A stretch of DNA of 64,000 bases, from the NCBI RefSeq assembly GCF_014323665.1, contig NZ_JABVEB010000015.1, forward strand, positions 1-64,000, in the 5' to 3' direction. Within the stretch, counting starts at the first letter, position 1, and every line of letters starts with the position of its first letter. Below the pieces are notes generated by a model, which saw nothing but the letters and a program-made list of their open reading frames with translations, did no database searches and had not been told where the DNA came from. Source of the stretch: Actinomadura sp. HBU206391. GTDB taxonomy: Bacteria; Actinomycetota; Actinomycetes; Streptosporangiales; Streptosporangiaceae. A program made the translations under genes and the position numbers. Positions 1 to 9,166 of this stretch are shown here, in pieces.

Positions 1-838
1 CGCCGATCGAGCTGCCGATCACCACGTCGGTGCGCTTCACGACGTTGTCGACCACCACGCCGGGCGCGGACGGGCACTGGTTGGTGTCGACCCCCCAGGC
101 GGTGAACTTGCCGCCCTTCGCCGCGTCGAAGATCCCGCTGTTGCCGGCCGCCGCGGCGCCCATCACGACGTCGACCCCCTTGGCGGTCAGCGCGCTGGCC
201 TGCTCCTTGGCCCGGGCAGGGTCGCTGAACGGGTTCTGCCCACCGACGTACAGGTCGGTGAACGAGACCCCCGGGTTCACCTTCTCGGCTCCCTGCCCGA
301 AGGGGTCGGAGAACCGGTGGAACTGCGGGGTGTCGAGCGCGGCGACGGCGCCCACCTTCTTGCTCTTGGTGAGCAGCCCGGCCTCGGCGCCGGCCAGGAA
401 GACGCCCTCGTGCTCGCGGAACACCGCGCAGGTGATGTTGGGGAACGGCTTCGTGGTGCAGGAGTCCACGAGCACGAACTGCTGCTGTGGGTTGCGCTCG
501 GCCGCCTGGGCTAGGGCGTCGTTGAACTCGAAGCCGACGGCGACGATGACGTCGGGCTTCTGCTGGGCCGCCGCGGTGACGTTCTGTGTGATCGTGGTGG
601 GGTCGTTGCTCTGCAGCACCTTGGTCGAGGCGCCGTGCTGACGGCCGGCCGCCTCGATGCCCTGCACCGAGAGCTTCAGGAAATCGTTGGTGCCCACCGC
701 GTTCGGGGTGATGAGCACGAACGACTTGCCCGGCTTGCCGGCCTCGGTCTTCTTGTCGGCGGAGGCGTTGCAGCCGGTCGCGAGCACCGCGAGGCCCAGC
801 GCGAGCGTGAGGAGTGAACGAAGTCGTCTGGGGGGCAT
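1..838 (-). CDS. BMP-family ABC transporter substrate-binding lipoprotein (C-terminus outside window)
   Basis: The visible 279 residues read as a secreted solute-binding lipoprotein of the BMP/PnrA family, which usually captures nucleosides or related ligands for an ABC importer. A basic N-terminus, a hydrophobic stretch and the lipobox LATGC (lipid-modified Cys23) are seen. The body has the family pattern of alternating Rossmann segments, for example DVIVAVGFEFNDAL, FVLVDSC and VGAVAALDTPQFHRF. The gene runs off the left edge, so about 60-80 residues are missing compared with the usual length. It diverges from mtnA, and a role in methylthioadenosine or purine uptake is only a guess from that position. 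Confidence 0.85.
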   Translation of the reverse strand, partial: MPPRRLRSLLTLALGLAVLATGCNASADKKTEAGKPGKSFVLITPNAVGTNDFLKLSVQGIEAAGRQHGASTKVLQSNDPTTITQNVTAAAQQKPDVIVAVGFEFNDALAQAAERNPQQQFVLVDSCTTKPFPNITCAVFREHEGVFLAGAEAGLLTKSKKVGAVAALDTPQFHRFSDPFGQGAEKVNPGVSFTDLYVGGQNPFSDPARAKEQASALTAKGVDVVMGAAAAGNSGIFDAAKGGKFTAWGVDTNQCPSAPGVVVDNVVKRTDVVIGSSIG

Positions 839-1009
839 GGGACAGCCTCTTCTGCGGTGCGGCTCGGAAATGATTGAGGAACGGGCGGAGAACAGGGGTA
901 CGGCGGGGTACGGCAGGAGATCGGACAACAGGGGAATGGTACTGCCCTGTTTAATGTCATATGGCATGGTTTGGGCGAAGCAGCGCCATGGCTGCTAGCT
1001 TCACAGGCC

Positions 1010-2026
1010 ATGGACCCTCATACGACGGAGGACCTGCGGGCGGTGGCCTGGAACGGCACGGGCCTGCGGCTCATCGATCAGACGGTGCTGCCGGTGCGGC
1101 TGGAGTACCTCGACATCGACGACGTGGACGGGCTCGTGGCGGCCATCACGACCCTCGCCGTCCGTGGCGCCCCCGCATTGGGCGCGGCCGGGGCCTACGG
1201 CGTCGCCATCGCGCTGCTCCAGGGCATGCGCGAGGGCTGGGATGAGGCGGCCGTGACCACCGCCATCGCACGCGTCCGGGAGGCCAGGCCGACCGCGGTG
1301 AACCTGGCCGGCGGGGTCGACCGCGTTCTGCCGCACGTCGCCGGAGGCGTCGAGGCGGTGCTGGCCGAGGCCGACCGCGTCGTGGCCGAGGACCTGGCCG
1401 CCAATCGCGCGATCGGCGCGTACGGCGCCGACTGGATCCTCGAGCGGGTCGAGCGGCGTCCACTGCGGGTGTTGACGCACTGCAACACCGGGGCGCTCGC
1501 GACCGCCGGCTGGGGAACGGCGCTCGGGATCGTACGGGAACTGCACGCGCGCGGCGTGCTCGACCGGGTCTACGTCGACGAGACGCGGCCGTTGCTGCAG
1601 GGTTCCCGGCTGACCGCCTGGGAGCTGGCGCACGAGGGCATCGAACACTATGTGCAGGCCGATGGCGCCGCCGCCAGCACCATCATGCGCGGGCTGGCCG
1701 ACGTCGCCGTGATCGGCGCGGACCGGGTGGCGGCCAACGGAGACGTCGCCAACAAGATCGGCTCGGTCGGCGTGGCGCTGGCCTGCGCCGACGCCGGCAT
1801 CCCGTTCGTCGTGGCCGCGCCCACCACGACGCTCGACCCGGCCACCGCCGGCGGCGACGACATCCACATCGAGGAGCGCGCTGAGGACGAGGTGCTGTCC
1901 GTGGGCGGTCTGCGGATGGCGCCCGGCGGCTCCCGCGCCTACAACCCGGCGTTCGACGTGACCCCGGCCCGGCTGGTGAGCGCGCTCGTCACCGAGGCCG
2001 GGGTGACTATCCCAGCCGGACACTGA
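1010..2026 (+). CDS. mtnA: S-methyl-5-thioribose-1-phosphate isomerase
   Basis: This 338-residue enzyme isomerises methylthioribose-1-phosphate to methylthioribulose-1-phosphate in the methionine salvage pathway. Family marks are RGAPALGAAGAYG near residue 48, the catalytic Cys in THCNTGALATAGWG (Cys158) and the catalytic Asp in GADRVAANGDVANKIGS (Asp238). The chosen ATG begins MDPHTTEDL; an upstream in-frame ATG would add 13 residues without family similarity. The last 20 bases overlap the end of mtnB on the other strand, so the two transcripts are convergent and interlocked at their stop codons. Confidence 0.93.
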   Translation: MDPHTTEDLRAVAWNGTGLRLIDQTVLPVRLEYLDIDDVDGLVAAITTLAVRGAPALGAAGAYGVAIALLQGMREGWDEAAVTTAIARVREARPTAVNLAGGVDRVLPHVAGGVEAVLAEADRVVAEDLAANRAIGAYGADWILERVERRPLRVLTHCNTGALATAGWGTALGIVRELHARGVLDRVYVDETRPLLQGSRLTAWELAHEGIEHYVQADGAAASTIMRGLADVAVIGADRVAANGDVANKIGSVGVALACADAGIPFVVAAPTTTLDPATAGGDDIHIEERAEDEVLSVGGLRMAPGGSRAYNPAFDVTPARLVSALVTEAGVTIPAGH

Positions 2027-2594
2027 ACTCGAGCAGCCACTGCACCACTTCGGTGTGGTGGCGCGCCCGCATCGGGTCGGCGCCCCACGCGTAGAGCCCG
2101 TGCCCGGCGACGACGACCGCCGGCACCTGTGGATCCCTGGCCGCCTCGAGCCTGTCGCCGAGCACGCCCATGTCCTGGCTGTTGGCGATCACCGGGAGCG
2201 TGACCTGCTCGCCCTCGGCGGCGACGCCGATGCCCTTGAGCATCTCCAGGCCCTCGAGCTTGATCCCCGTCGGCCAGCGGCGGCCGGCCACGACCGCCTC
2301 GACGGTGTGCACGTGCACGACCGCGCCCGCGCCGGTCAGCCGGGCGATCCGCGCGTGCAGCGCCGCCTCGGCCGACGGCCGCCGTCCCGAGTCGTCCACC
2401 GCCGCGCCGTCCTCGTTCACCACGACGACGTCCGAGCCGGTGAGCGACCCCTTGTCGAGGCCGCTGGCGGTCACGGCCAGCCGCAGCGGGTCGCGCGACA
2501 CCACCGCGGAGAGGTTTCCGGAGGTGCCGCGCATCCAGCCGAAGGACGCGAACCGTTCGGACTCCGTCGCCAGGGTCTCCCCCGGTGTCGTCAT
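2007..2594 (-). CDS. mtnB: methylthioribulose-1-phosphate dehydratase
   Basis: This 195-residue class II aldolase/adducin-fold enzyme dehydrates methylthioribulose-1-phosphate, the step after MtnA. Zinc-binding histidines are seen in VVHVHTVEA (around residue 94-96) and in GHGLYAWG near the C-terminus; the N-terminal [20 protein letters not shown] is the usual substrate-binding region. Its start overlaps the stop of mtnD by 4 bases (ATGA), so it is translationally coupled as the second gene of an mtnD-mtnB operon. No mtnC enolase-phosphatase gene is seen in this window. Confidence 0.93.
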   Translation of the reverse strand: MTTPGETLATESERFASFGWMRGTSGNLSAVVSRDPLRLAVTASGLDKGSLTGSDVVVVNEDGAAVDDSGRRPSAEAALHARIARLTGAGAVVHVHTVEAVVAGRRWPTGIKLEGLEMLKGIGVAAEGEQVTLPVIANSQDMGVLGDRLEAARDPQVPAVVVAGHGLYAWGADPMRARHHTEVVQWLLEFSVRLG

Positions 2595-3169
2595 ATGAGG
2601 GCCTTCAGCGTGTCGAAGTCGGGGAACCGGCTGGAGATGTCACTGCCCGTGAACGTGCCGATCCAGCCGTCCTCCTCGTGGAAGAACCGGATCGCGACGA
2701 AGTCCGGCGAGGTGCCCATGTCGAACCAGTGCGTCGTGCCCTTCGGCACGCCGAGCAGGTCGCCGGCCTCGCACAGCACGGCGTGCACCTTGCCGTCGAT
2801 GTGCAGGTAGAAGACGCCCGCGCCGTGCACGAAGAAGCGGACCTCGTCGTCATCGTCGTGGGTGTGCTCGTTGAGGAACTTCTCGCGGGCCGCCTTGGCC
2901 TTGGCCGGCCACTCCGGGTCGTCGCTCGGGCGCAGCGCCGCCACGTCGACCGTGGCGAATCCCTCGGCCGCGTTGAGCCGGTCGACCTGCTCGCGATAGG
3001 CGGCGAGCACCTCGTCCTGGCCGGCGTCGGGGGGCAGCACTACGTCGGTCGCCCAGCGCTCGAAGCGGATACCGATCTCGGCCAGCAGCGCCTCGATCCG
3101 CTCGGGGTCGGAGGTCTGGTCTAGGAACGTTCCAGGTCGGTCGTCAGGCCAGATGGTCAGCAGAGTCAT
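2591..3169 (-). CDS. mtnD: acireductone dioxygenase (1,2-dihydroxy-3-keto-5-methylthiopentene dioxygenase)
   Basis: This 192-residue cupin cleaves the acireductone of methionine salvage, giving 2-keto-4-methylthiobutyrate and formate with Fe2+ (an off-pathway product arises with Ni2+). The metal site is readable: His102 and His104 in [14 protein letters not shown], the following acid, and His147 in KGTTHWFD. There seem to be four Asp between His104 and Glu109, one more residue than in the commonly quoted enterobacterial site. It is the first gene of the mtnDB operon, about 50 bases downstream of a good sigma-70-type promoter. Confidence 0.93.
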   Translation of the reverse strand: MTLLTIWPDDRPGTFLDQTSDPERIEALLAEIGIRFERWATDVVLPPDAGQDEVLAAYREQVDRLNAAEGFATVDVAALRPSDDPEWPAKAKAAREKFLNEHTHDDDDEVRFFVHGAGVFYLHIDGKVHAVLCEAGDLLGVPKGTTHWFDMGTSPDFVAIRFFHEEDGWIGTFTGSDISSRFPDFDTLKALI

Positions 3170-3228
3170 GGTGATTCCTCACGTTGGGGCCGGGAACCGA
3201 AGCCGACCGCAGGGGAGCTTGGTCAGTG

Positions 3229-3256
3229 TATCTACCGTCGAAGTAGGAAAAGTCAA
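3229..3256 (-). promoter_or_regulatory. putative promoter of mtnD-mtnB
   Basis: On the minus strand a -35 box TTGACT (3251-3256) and a -10 box TAGATA (3229-3234) are separated by 16 bases. Transcription would start near 3222, leaving a leader of about 50 nt, too short for a SAM riboswitch. Confidence 0.6.
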
Positions 3257-3370
3257 GATGCCTGTCCCTCACTCGCTGGAACGGGTTTGTCACCCTCCAT
3301 TCACTTCCGATAAGGGTTGCCACAAACCTGCCCCCGGCGGCGTACGCTGAGAGGCCTATGCACGACCGCG

Positions 3371-4291
3371 ATGGGCAGGACCATGGTGACCTGGCTCGTT
3401 GAGCGCCCGGTGGGCGACATGCGGCCAGGCGACCACGCATGGCTCGCGTTCGCCAACACCGATGAGCGCGAACAGGTGGTCGGCACGTTCGTCTACGACG
3501 GCCTCAAGACCGACGAGAAGGTCGTCTACGTCACGGACGCGAGCCCCGGCGAGCTGCCGCGCGTCCTGACCCGCCGCATCGATCCGGAACCGTTCGCCGA
3601 GGCCGGTCAGCTGCGGCTCATTCCTCGGGAACACTCTTGCCTCAACCGCGGACACTTCGACCCCGACCTGATGCTACGGACGCTCGAACGCGAGATCGCC
3701 GTGGCCTTCGACGAGGGGTACCGCGCCGTGCGGATCACGGCCGACATGAGCTGGGCGCTGGGCGAACCAAAGGGGTCCGAGCTGCTGCTCGGCTGCGAGG
3801 GGTGGTTCGAGGCGGCGGTCGCGCCCAGCACGATGGCGATGGCGATCTGCCAGATCGATCCGCACAGGTGCACGCCCGATCAGCTCACCGCCCTCCGGAA
3901 CAGCCACGAGGTCCTCGTGAAAGCGAACCCGGCATTCGATGATGGGATATTGCGCATCACGCGCACCTTCGAACCGCACGGCCTGCGCCTCGAAGGAGAG
4001 CTCGACGGGGCGCGGCACGCCGTGTTCGCCGAGACTCTCTCGTCGGTCACGGCCAGCGGCCGGCAGATCCACCTCGACCTGACCAAACTGCGCTTCATCG
4101 ACCTCGGCGCGCTGAACCTTCTCGCCGGACACGCCATGCGGATGCCGGCCGGCAGCGTTCTCGTGCTCGACAACCTGCCGCCGGACGTCGCCAACATCAT
4201 CGAGATGGTGGGCTGGGACCGGTTCCCCGGACTCTCCCACGGCAACGGCGACTCCCGCGGCAACGGCGACCGCAACGGGGTGTCCTCATGA
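3371..4291 (+). CDS. MEDS-domain protein with C-terminal STAS domain
   Basis: The N-terminal 200 residues carry a MEDS domain (named from methanogen/methylotroph DcmR sensors): GDHAWLAFANTDEREQVVGTFVYDGL, then HFDPDLMLRTLEREIAVAFDEGYRAVRITADMSWAL in separate blocks. Residues from about 205 form a STAS/anti-anti-sigma-like domain with the loop DLTKLRFIDLGALNLLAG, but the usual Asp-Ser phospho-acceptor pair reads DLGAL, so regulation by phosphorylation is doubtful. It overlaps the next MEDS gene by 4 bases and is probably its partner. The start may instead be the ATG at 3383; neither has a convincing ribosome binding site. The ligand is unknown. Confidence 0.75.
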   Translation: MGRTMVTWLVERPVGDMRPGDHAWLAFANTDEREQVVGTFVYDGLKTDEKVVYVTDASPGELPRVLTRRIDPEPFAEAGQLRLIPREHSCLNRGHFDPDLMLRTLEREIAVAFDEGYRAVRITADMSWALGEPKGSELLLGCEGWFEAAVAPSTMAMAICQIDPHRCTPDQLTALRNSHEVLVKANPAFDDGILRITRTFEPHGLRLEGELDGARHAVFAETLSSVTASGRQIHLDLTKLRFIDLGALNLLAGHAMRMPAGSVLVLDNLPPDVANIIEMVGWDRFPGLSHGNGDSRGNGDRNGVSS

Positions 4292-5226
4292 CACCACTCG
4301 TGCACCGCGCCCTGCTGTACGGCGGGCAGGACGACATCCTCGACGTGACCGTCCCTTTCCTGCGATCCGGCCTGGAGTCCGGCGAGGCCATCCTGGCCGT
4401 CATCCCCTCGGTCCATATCGAGGCCCTGCGCGACACCTTCGGCGACGACGCCGAGGCGATGACGTTCATTGACGCCGCCGATTGGTACGAACACCCGGTG
4501 CGTACGGTCGCCGCCTACAACGACTTCGTCCACGAGGCCGCGCCACGGCGGGTGCGAGCCCTCGCCGAGCCCATCTGGCACGGGCGCTCACCTGTGCAGA
4601 CCGTGGAGTGGCAGCGCTACGAGTCGGTGGTCAATGTGGCGTTCACCGGCTTTGGAGCTCAGGTCATCTGCCTCTACGACAAGGTCCGCCTGGACAGTGA
4701 GATCATCTCCGCGGCCCTGCGTACGCACCCCGAGGTGGCCGACGGAGGTCGCCCAGGGAGCGGTGCAGCGAGGAGCAGTGACGCGTTCGTCGACCCCGCC
4801 GCCTTCAACGCCGAATGCGACTCCTCGCCGCTACCGCCGCCCGCCGGCGCCGTCGAGTCGCTGCCGATCGCGCGCGAGGACGACCTGCACGAGTTGCGGG
4901 CCTTCGTCACCGAGCGGGCACGGCGGCACCGACAGGCGGACGCCTCTCTGAGCAACCTGCTCGTCGCCGTCACTGAGATCGCCACCAATGCCCTGCGCCA
5001 CGGCACTCCGCCGGTGACCCTTCGCGTATGGGCCGAGGACACCGATCTGGTGTGCGAGGTCGCCGACCACGGACAGTGGGATCGCCACGCCCTGCTCGGT
5101 TTCCTGCCCCCGAAGTCGGCGACGGCCGGTGGCTTCGGGCTGTGGGCGGCCCGCATGCTGGTCGACGTCGCACAGGTGCGCTCCGGCGGATCCGGCACGG
5201 TCGTACGGCTCCACACCGCACTGTGA
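4288..5226 (+). CDS. MEDS-domain sensor with anti-sigma-type HATPase domain
   Basis: The 312 residues combine an N-terminal MEDS sensory domain (about 1-170) with a C-terminal RsbW-like ATP-binding domain. The N-box VTEIATNALRHGTPPV (around residue 230) and G-box regions GGFGLWAARMLVDV are visible. Such proteins usually act as serine kinases or anti-sigma factors without a transmembrane part. It is translationally coupled to the preceding MEDS-STAS gene by the ATGA overlap, suggesting that the STAS half of one protein and the kinase half of the other form an anti-sigma/anti-anti-sigma switch. No sigma factor gene lies beside it. Confidence 0.8.
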   Translation: MTPLVHRALLYGGQDDILDVTVPFLRSGLESGEAILAVIPSVHIEALRDTFGDDAEAMTFIDAADWYEHPVRTVAAYNDFVHEAAPRRVRALAEPIWHGRSPVQTVEWQRYESVVNVAFTGFGAQVICLYDKVRLDSEIISAALRTHPEVADGGRPGSGAARSSDAFVDPAAFNAECDSSPLPPPAGAVESLPIAREDDLHELRAFVTERARRHRQADASLSNLLVAVTEIATNALRHGTPPVTLRVWAEDTDLVCEVADHGQWDRHALLGFLPPKSATAGGFGLWAARMLVDVAQVRSGGSGTVVRLHTAL

Positions 5227-5251
5227 CGCGATCGCCCGAGACACCGCGAGG

Positions 5252-5902
5252 TCAGCCGAGGGCGTCGAGGAACGCCTCCGCCTCGCTCTGCGACATGCCG
5301 GTCTCACGGCACACCAACGCGACGGCGGAGGTGCGGTCACCGGCCGAGATCAGCGTCCGTGCCCGCTCCGACAGCGGGCCCGCCGGCGGCACCCGGCCGT
5401 CGCGCAGCGCTTCGCAGTAATCCTTCGCCTCTATGAGACCGAGCCCGGTCTCTTTCCGTACCAACTTGATCGCCTCGATCATCGCCCCACGCGCGATGAT
5501 CTCCTCAGCTCGTGCCCGCGTCTGCGGAGCGACCCTGCCCGCGGGACCGAAGCCGGGGCCGGGGAATCCGCCGGGCCCGCCGAACCGCCCCGAACCCGGA
5601 TCGAGCGAGTATTCGGCCTCTACCGCATCGACGAGGGCCTTGGCGTCCTTGAGCCCCAGGCCGCTGTGCTCTCGTACGAGCTTGATCGCTTCGATCTTCT
5701 TCCGCCGGGCGACCAGATCGCGCACACTCGCCTCGACCTCGGGCGCCAAGGCAACCTGCGGAGGCATCGACACGGCCTTCCGCCGCGCCGCACCGGCCGT
5801 CGCGAGCAGGCCGATCAGCAGGACGACGAGAAAGAACATCGGTAGGACCAGCAGAAATACCAGCATGGGCGAGATGCCGCCCGACGCCCCCAGCTCCCTC
5901 AT
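5252..5902 (-). CDS. membrane-anchored protein with three L7/L12 C-terminal-like repeats
   Basis: A single hydrophobic helix (residues 13-36) is followed by three copies of a helical motif found in the C-terminal domain of ribosomal protein L7/L12. Copy 1 (62-95) contains KIEAIKLVREHSGLGLKDAK, copy 2 (134-167) contains MIEAIKLVRKETGLGLIEAK, and copy 3 (181-215) is degenerate, with AVALVCRETGMSQSEAEAF. A Gly/Pro-rich linker separates copies 1 and 2. In L7/L12 this motif contacts translational GTPases; here it would face the cytoplasm from the membrane. It stands alone between the MEDS pair and rdgB. The function is unknown and no partner is evident. Confidence 0.8.
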   Translation of the reverse strand: MRELGASGGISPMLVFLLVLPMFFLVVLLIGLLATAGAARRKAVSMPPQVALAPEVEASVRDLVARRKKIEAIKLVREHSGLGLKDAKALVDAVEAEYSLDPGSGRFGGPGGFPGPGFGPAGRVAPQTRARAEEIIARGAMIEAIKLVRKETGLGLIEAKDYCEALRDGRVPPAGPLSERARTLISAGDRTSAVALVCRETGMSQSEAEAFLDALG

Positions 5903-5953
5903 TCGCCCACTTTAGAGGTCCGAAGCCCAAATTCGCCGGCACCTCGCGCGTCG

Positions 5954-6625
5954 TCACGCCCCCGGAGTTTTCCGCCGATCCCGATCCCGGTAACGGTCGA
6001 TCACAGGTGCCAGGGCGCGGAAGGCCCGGCCCCGGTGACTGATGGCGTCCTTGTCCGCGGGCGGCAGCTCGGCCGTCGTGCGCGACTCGCCGTCGGGCAC
6101 GAACAGTGGGTCGTAGCCGAAGCCGCCGGACCCCCGGGGCGCCTCGATGACCCGCCCGTCCATCCGCCCCTCGACCACATGCTCCTCACCTGACGGCAGC
6201 ACGAACGCCGCCGCGCACGCGAAATGCGCGGTGCGGTGCCTCGCCGCCACGTCGCCGAGCTGGTCGAGCAGCAGTTCCAGGTTGGCGCGGTCCTTGTCGC
6301 CCGCGGCGTCGCCGAACCGGCCGGACCACCGGGCCGAGAGCACGCCGGGCATCCCGCCCAGAACGTCGACGCAGAGACCCGAGTCGTCGGCCACGGCGGG
6401 CAGCCCGGTGTAGGCGGCGATCGCGCGCGCCTTCAGCAGCGCGTTTCCCTCGAAGGTCAGCTCGGTCTCGGGGACCTCGGGAGCGTCGGGGAACTCCTCG
6501 AGTCCGACGACGTCGAAGACCTCGGGGCCTGGCCCGTCCACGTGGGCGGCGTCCCCGTCGCCCGCGAGGATCCGCCGCAGTTCAACGATCTTGCCCTGAT
6601 TCCGGGTGGCCAGCACGATCTTCAT
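5954..6625 (-). CDS. rdgB: RdgB/HAM1 non-canonical purine NTP pyrophosphatase
   Basis: The 223-residue enzyme hydrolyses dITP, ITP and XTP to monophosphates and so keeps deaminated purines out of DNA and RNA. Family motifs are TRNQGK at the N-terminus, [27 protein letters not shown] and SHRGRAF. The start ATG was chosen because it begins [12 protein letters not shown] and overlaps the stop of rph by 4 bases, so the two are coupled as in many actinobacteria. Sequence continuing upstream in the same frame lies inside rph. Confidence 0.95.
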   Translation of the reverse strand: MKIVLATRNQGKIVELRRILAGDGDAAHVDGPGPEVFDVVGLEEFPDAPEVPETELTFEGNALLKARAIAAYTGLPAVADDSGLCVDVLGGMPGVLSARWSGRFGDAAGDKDRANLELLLDQLGDVAARHRTAHFACAAAFVLPSGEEHVVEGRMDGRVIEAPRGSGGFGYDPLFVPDGESRTTAELPPADKDAISHRGRAFRALAPVIDRYRDRDRRKTPGA

Positions 6626-7344
6626 GACCGGTCGAGGGCTTCCTTCTGAATGCGGGTCAGGTCGGCGCAGCCGCCCGCGGCGAGGTCGAGCAGCGCGTCG
6701 AGTTCGGCCCGGTCGAACGGCTGCCCCTCGGCGGTGCCCTGTACCTCGACGAACCTGCCGTCGCCGGTGCACACCACGTTCATGTCGGTCTCGGCGGTGA
6801 CGTCCTCCTCGTAGCAGAGGTCCAGCCGGGGCTGCCCGTCGACGACCCCCACACTGACCGCGGCGACCGAGGCGATCAGCGGGTCGCCCTTGACCAGCTT
6901 GCGCTCGCGCAGCCACTCGACCGCGTCGGCCAGCGCGACATATGCCCCGGTAATGGCCGCCGTACGGGTGCCGCCGTCGGCCTCGAGCACGTCGCAGTCC
7001 AAGATGATGGTGTTCTCGCCGAGCGCCTTGAAGTCGACGCAGGCCCGCAGCGATCGGCCGACCAGGCGGGAGATCTCCTGGGTGCGCCCGCCGAGCTTGC
7101 CCTTCACGGACTCACGGTCGTTGCGGGTGTTGGTGGCTCTCGGCAGCATGGCGTACTCCGCGGTGACCCAGCCGAGCCCGCTGTCGCGCCGCCACCGCGG
7201 CACATTGGTCTGCACCGACGCGGCGCAGAGCACACGGGTGCCACCGAACTCCACGAGCACCGATCCCTCCGCGTGGGAGAGCCAACCGCGCTGGATGCGG
7301 ACAGGACGGAGCTGGTCGATCGCACGACCGTCAGGGCGAGCCAT
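6622..7344 (-). CDS. rph: ribonuclease PH
   Basis: The 240-residue phosphorolytic exoribonuclease trims the 3' ends of tRNA precursors. It starts [15 protein letters not shown] and contains [11 protein letters not shown], the phosphate-binding region [28 protein letters not shown] in separate blocks, and the usual end [14 protein letters not shown] -10-like TAGGGT ends 6 bases before the ATG, so the rph-rdgB transcript may be leaderless or nearly so; a GAGGA is also present in that spacing. Confidence 0.95.
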   Translation of the reverse strand: MARPDGRAIDQLRPVRIQRGWLSHAEGSVLVEFGGTRVLCAASVQTNVPRWRRDSGLGWVTAEYAMLPRATNTRNDRESVKGKLGGRTQEISRLVGRSLRACVDFKALGENTIILDCDVLEADGGTRTAAITGAYVALADAVEWLRERKLVKGDPLIASVAAVSVGVVDGQPRLDLCYEEDVTAETDMNVVCTGDGRFVEVQGTAEGQPFDRAELDALLDLAAGGCADLTRIQKEALDRS

Positions 7345-7356
7345 GTCCTCACCCTA
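7345..7356 (-). promoter_or_regulatory. putative -10 box of a leaderless rph transcript
   Basis: TAGGGT (7351-7356 on the minus strand) lies 6 bases before the rph ATG, the spacing seen for leaderless actinobacterial mRNAs. Confidence 0.4.
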
Positions 7357-7473
7357 CCGTCCGTCGTTCCCCGGGTATTTCCGGCGTCGAATCAGGTCAG
7401 TGGCGGTGGTGGAAACCGCGAATTCGGCCTGTCCGCGAGGCGGCGAGGCCGAATATCGCGCCGCCAGAATGGG

Positions 7474-8226
7474 TCAGCCGAGGTCATAGGACACGCCATG
7501 TTGGGCGATCTCGATATCCCCGCGGAACCCGCTCGCCTTCGCCTCGGTCAAGGTGCGGGCGGCGTCGTTCCATGGCAGCAGATGGGTGAGCACGAGCTTC
7601 TTCGCACCGGCCCGGGCCGCGTGTTCGCCCGCCGTACGCCCGGTCAGATGCATGTCGGGCGGCAGGTCCGGCTGCTCGTACCAGCAGGCCTCGCACAGGA
7701 AGACGTCGGCGTCGCGGGCGAGTTCCACGAGCGCATCGCATTCCCCCGTGTCCCCCGAATAGGCGAGCACCTTGCCGTTGTGTTCGACCCGGAAACCGTA
7801 GGTCTCGATGGGATGGTTCATCCGGGCGGTGGTGACCCGGAACGGCCCGATATCGCAGGGCTCCAGACAATGCGGCTGGAAATCAAAGGTTTCCCGCATC
7901 CCCGGATCAGGGTCCAGCCCGTACGCCTGGGCCATCCTGTCCGCCGTGCCACCGGGCCCGTACACCGGGATCTTGGTCTGCCCGGGCCGCGCGTAGTAGG
8001 TGCGCACGATCCAGTAGCCGCAGAGATCGAAGCAGTGATCGGGGTGCAGATGCGAGAGGAAGATCGCGTCGATGTCGTGCAGGTCCTGGTAGCGCTGCAA
8101 CGGACCCAGCGCGCCGCTGCCGAGATCGATCAGCAGGGTGAACCCGTCCGCCTCGACCAGGTAACAGGACGCCGGGCTCTGCGGCCCCGGCAGACTGCCA
8201 GAGCATCCGATGATGGTGAGCCTCAC
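7474..8226 (-). CDS. MBL-fold metallohydrolase (homologue of M. tuberculosis Rv1339)
   Basis: The 250 residues form a metallo-beta-lactamase fold close to RNase Z and cyclic-nucleotide phosphodiesterases. The metal motif HxHxDH is at residues 59-64 (SHLHPDHC), with further ligands in NHPIETYGF and SGDTGECD and a late His in LTHLLPW. Its position between murI and rph matches M. tuberculosis Rv1339, which has been reported as an atypical cAMP phosphodiesterase; that activity is transferred here only by homology and synteny. It follows murI by 26 bases and is probably co-transcribed with it. Confidence 0.85.
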   Translation of the reverse strand: MRLTIIGCSGSLPGPQSPASCYLVEADGFTLLIDLGSGALGPLQRYQDLHDIDAIFLSHLHPDHCFDLCGYWIVRTYYARPGQTKIPVYGPGGTADRMAQAYGLDPDPGMRETFDFQPHCLEPCDIGPFRVTTARMNHPIETYGFRVEHNGKVLAYSGDTGECDALVELARDADVFLCEACWYEQPDLPPDMHLTGRTAGEHAARAGAKKLVLTHLLPWNDAARTLTEAKASGFRGDIEIAQHGVSYDLG

Positions 8227-8252
8227 ACGTATCTCCTCCTCCGAAACACGGG

Positions 8253-9086
8253 TCAGGTGGCGGTGGACCAGGTGCTCACGACCTGACCGTTCGGCGTGGC
8301 GGTCTCGACCATGCTGATCTCGGGCCCGAGGAACCGGCGGCCGATGGCGGCGAACATCGCGGGATCACCGGTCGCGCGGAACCGGTGCCTCGGCGCGGGT
8401 TTCGGGTCCGCGCGTACCAGCCCCTGGTCGTGCAGCACTCGGTAGACGTCCTTCGCGGTCTCGTCGGCACTTGAGACCAGTGTGACCCCGTCACCGACAA
8501 CGTACGAGATCACGGCGGTAAGCAATGGGTAGTGAGTGCACCCGAGGATCAAGGCGTCGCAGCCGGCGTCGGTGATCGGCCGAAGGTAGTCCGTGGCGAT
8601 CTCGAGCAGTTCGTCGCCCGCGGTCACCCCGCTTTCGACGAACTCCACGAACCGGGGACACGCCACGCTGGTCAGCTCGATGTGCGGGGCGGCGGCGAAG
8701 GCGTCGTCGTAGGCCCGGCTGGTGACGGTCGCGCTGGTGGCGATGAGCCCGACCCGGCCGTGCCGAGTGGCGCGCACGGCCCGGCGGGCCGCGGGAAGGA
8801 TCACTTCGACGACCGGGACGTCATAGCGCTCGCGGGCGTCCCGCAGCACCGCCGCGCTGGCGCTGTTACAGGCGATGACCAGCATCTTCACGCCCTCGGT
8901 GACGAGTTCGTCGAGCATCTCGAGGGCGTAGGAGCGGACCTCGGCGATCGGCCGGGGGCCGTACGGCTGGCGGGCGGAGTCGCCGAGATAGAGGATCGGC
9001 TCGCCGGGGAGTTGATCGAGGATCGCTCGTGCGACGGTGAGACCGCCGAACCCGCTGTCGAAGATCCCGATCGGCGCGTCTGACAT
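8253..9086 (-). CDS. murI: glutamate racemase
   Basis: The 277-residue enzyme makes D-glutamate for peptidoglycan. The two catalytic cysteines are visible, Cys73 in ACNSAS and Cys183 in LGCTHYPLL, together with the N-terminal [12 protein letters not shown] and [10 protein letters not shown]. It is the first gene of a murI-MBL pair. A TAGCCT hexamer (9095-9100, minus strand) lies 8 bases before the ATG, so the message may be nearly leaderless. Confidence 0.95.
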   Translation of the reverse strand: MSDAPIGIFDSGFGGLTVARAILDQLPGEPILYLGDSARQPYGPRPIAEVRSYALEMLDELVTEGVKMLVIACNSASAAVLRDARERYDVPVVEVILPAARRAVRATRHGRVGLIATSATVTSRAYDDAFAAAPHIELTSVACPRFVEFVESGVTAGDELLEIATDYLRPITDAGCDALILGCTHYPLLTAVISYVVGDGVTLVSSADETAKDVYRVLHDQGLVRADPKPAPRHRFRATGDPAMFAAIGRRFLGPEISMVETATPNGQVVSTWSTAT

Positions 9087-9166
9087 GGTGAACCAGGCTA
9101 GGTGACGAGGTGCCGTGTCAGTGGGACATTGCGCTGTACATCACACCATCACCTGCCCGAAAGCGG

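Noticed and set aside
3170-3330. SAM riboswitch upstream of mtnD
   Set aside because: The predicted leader is only about 50 nt and shows none of the SAM riboswitch helices.
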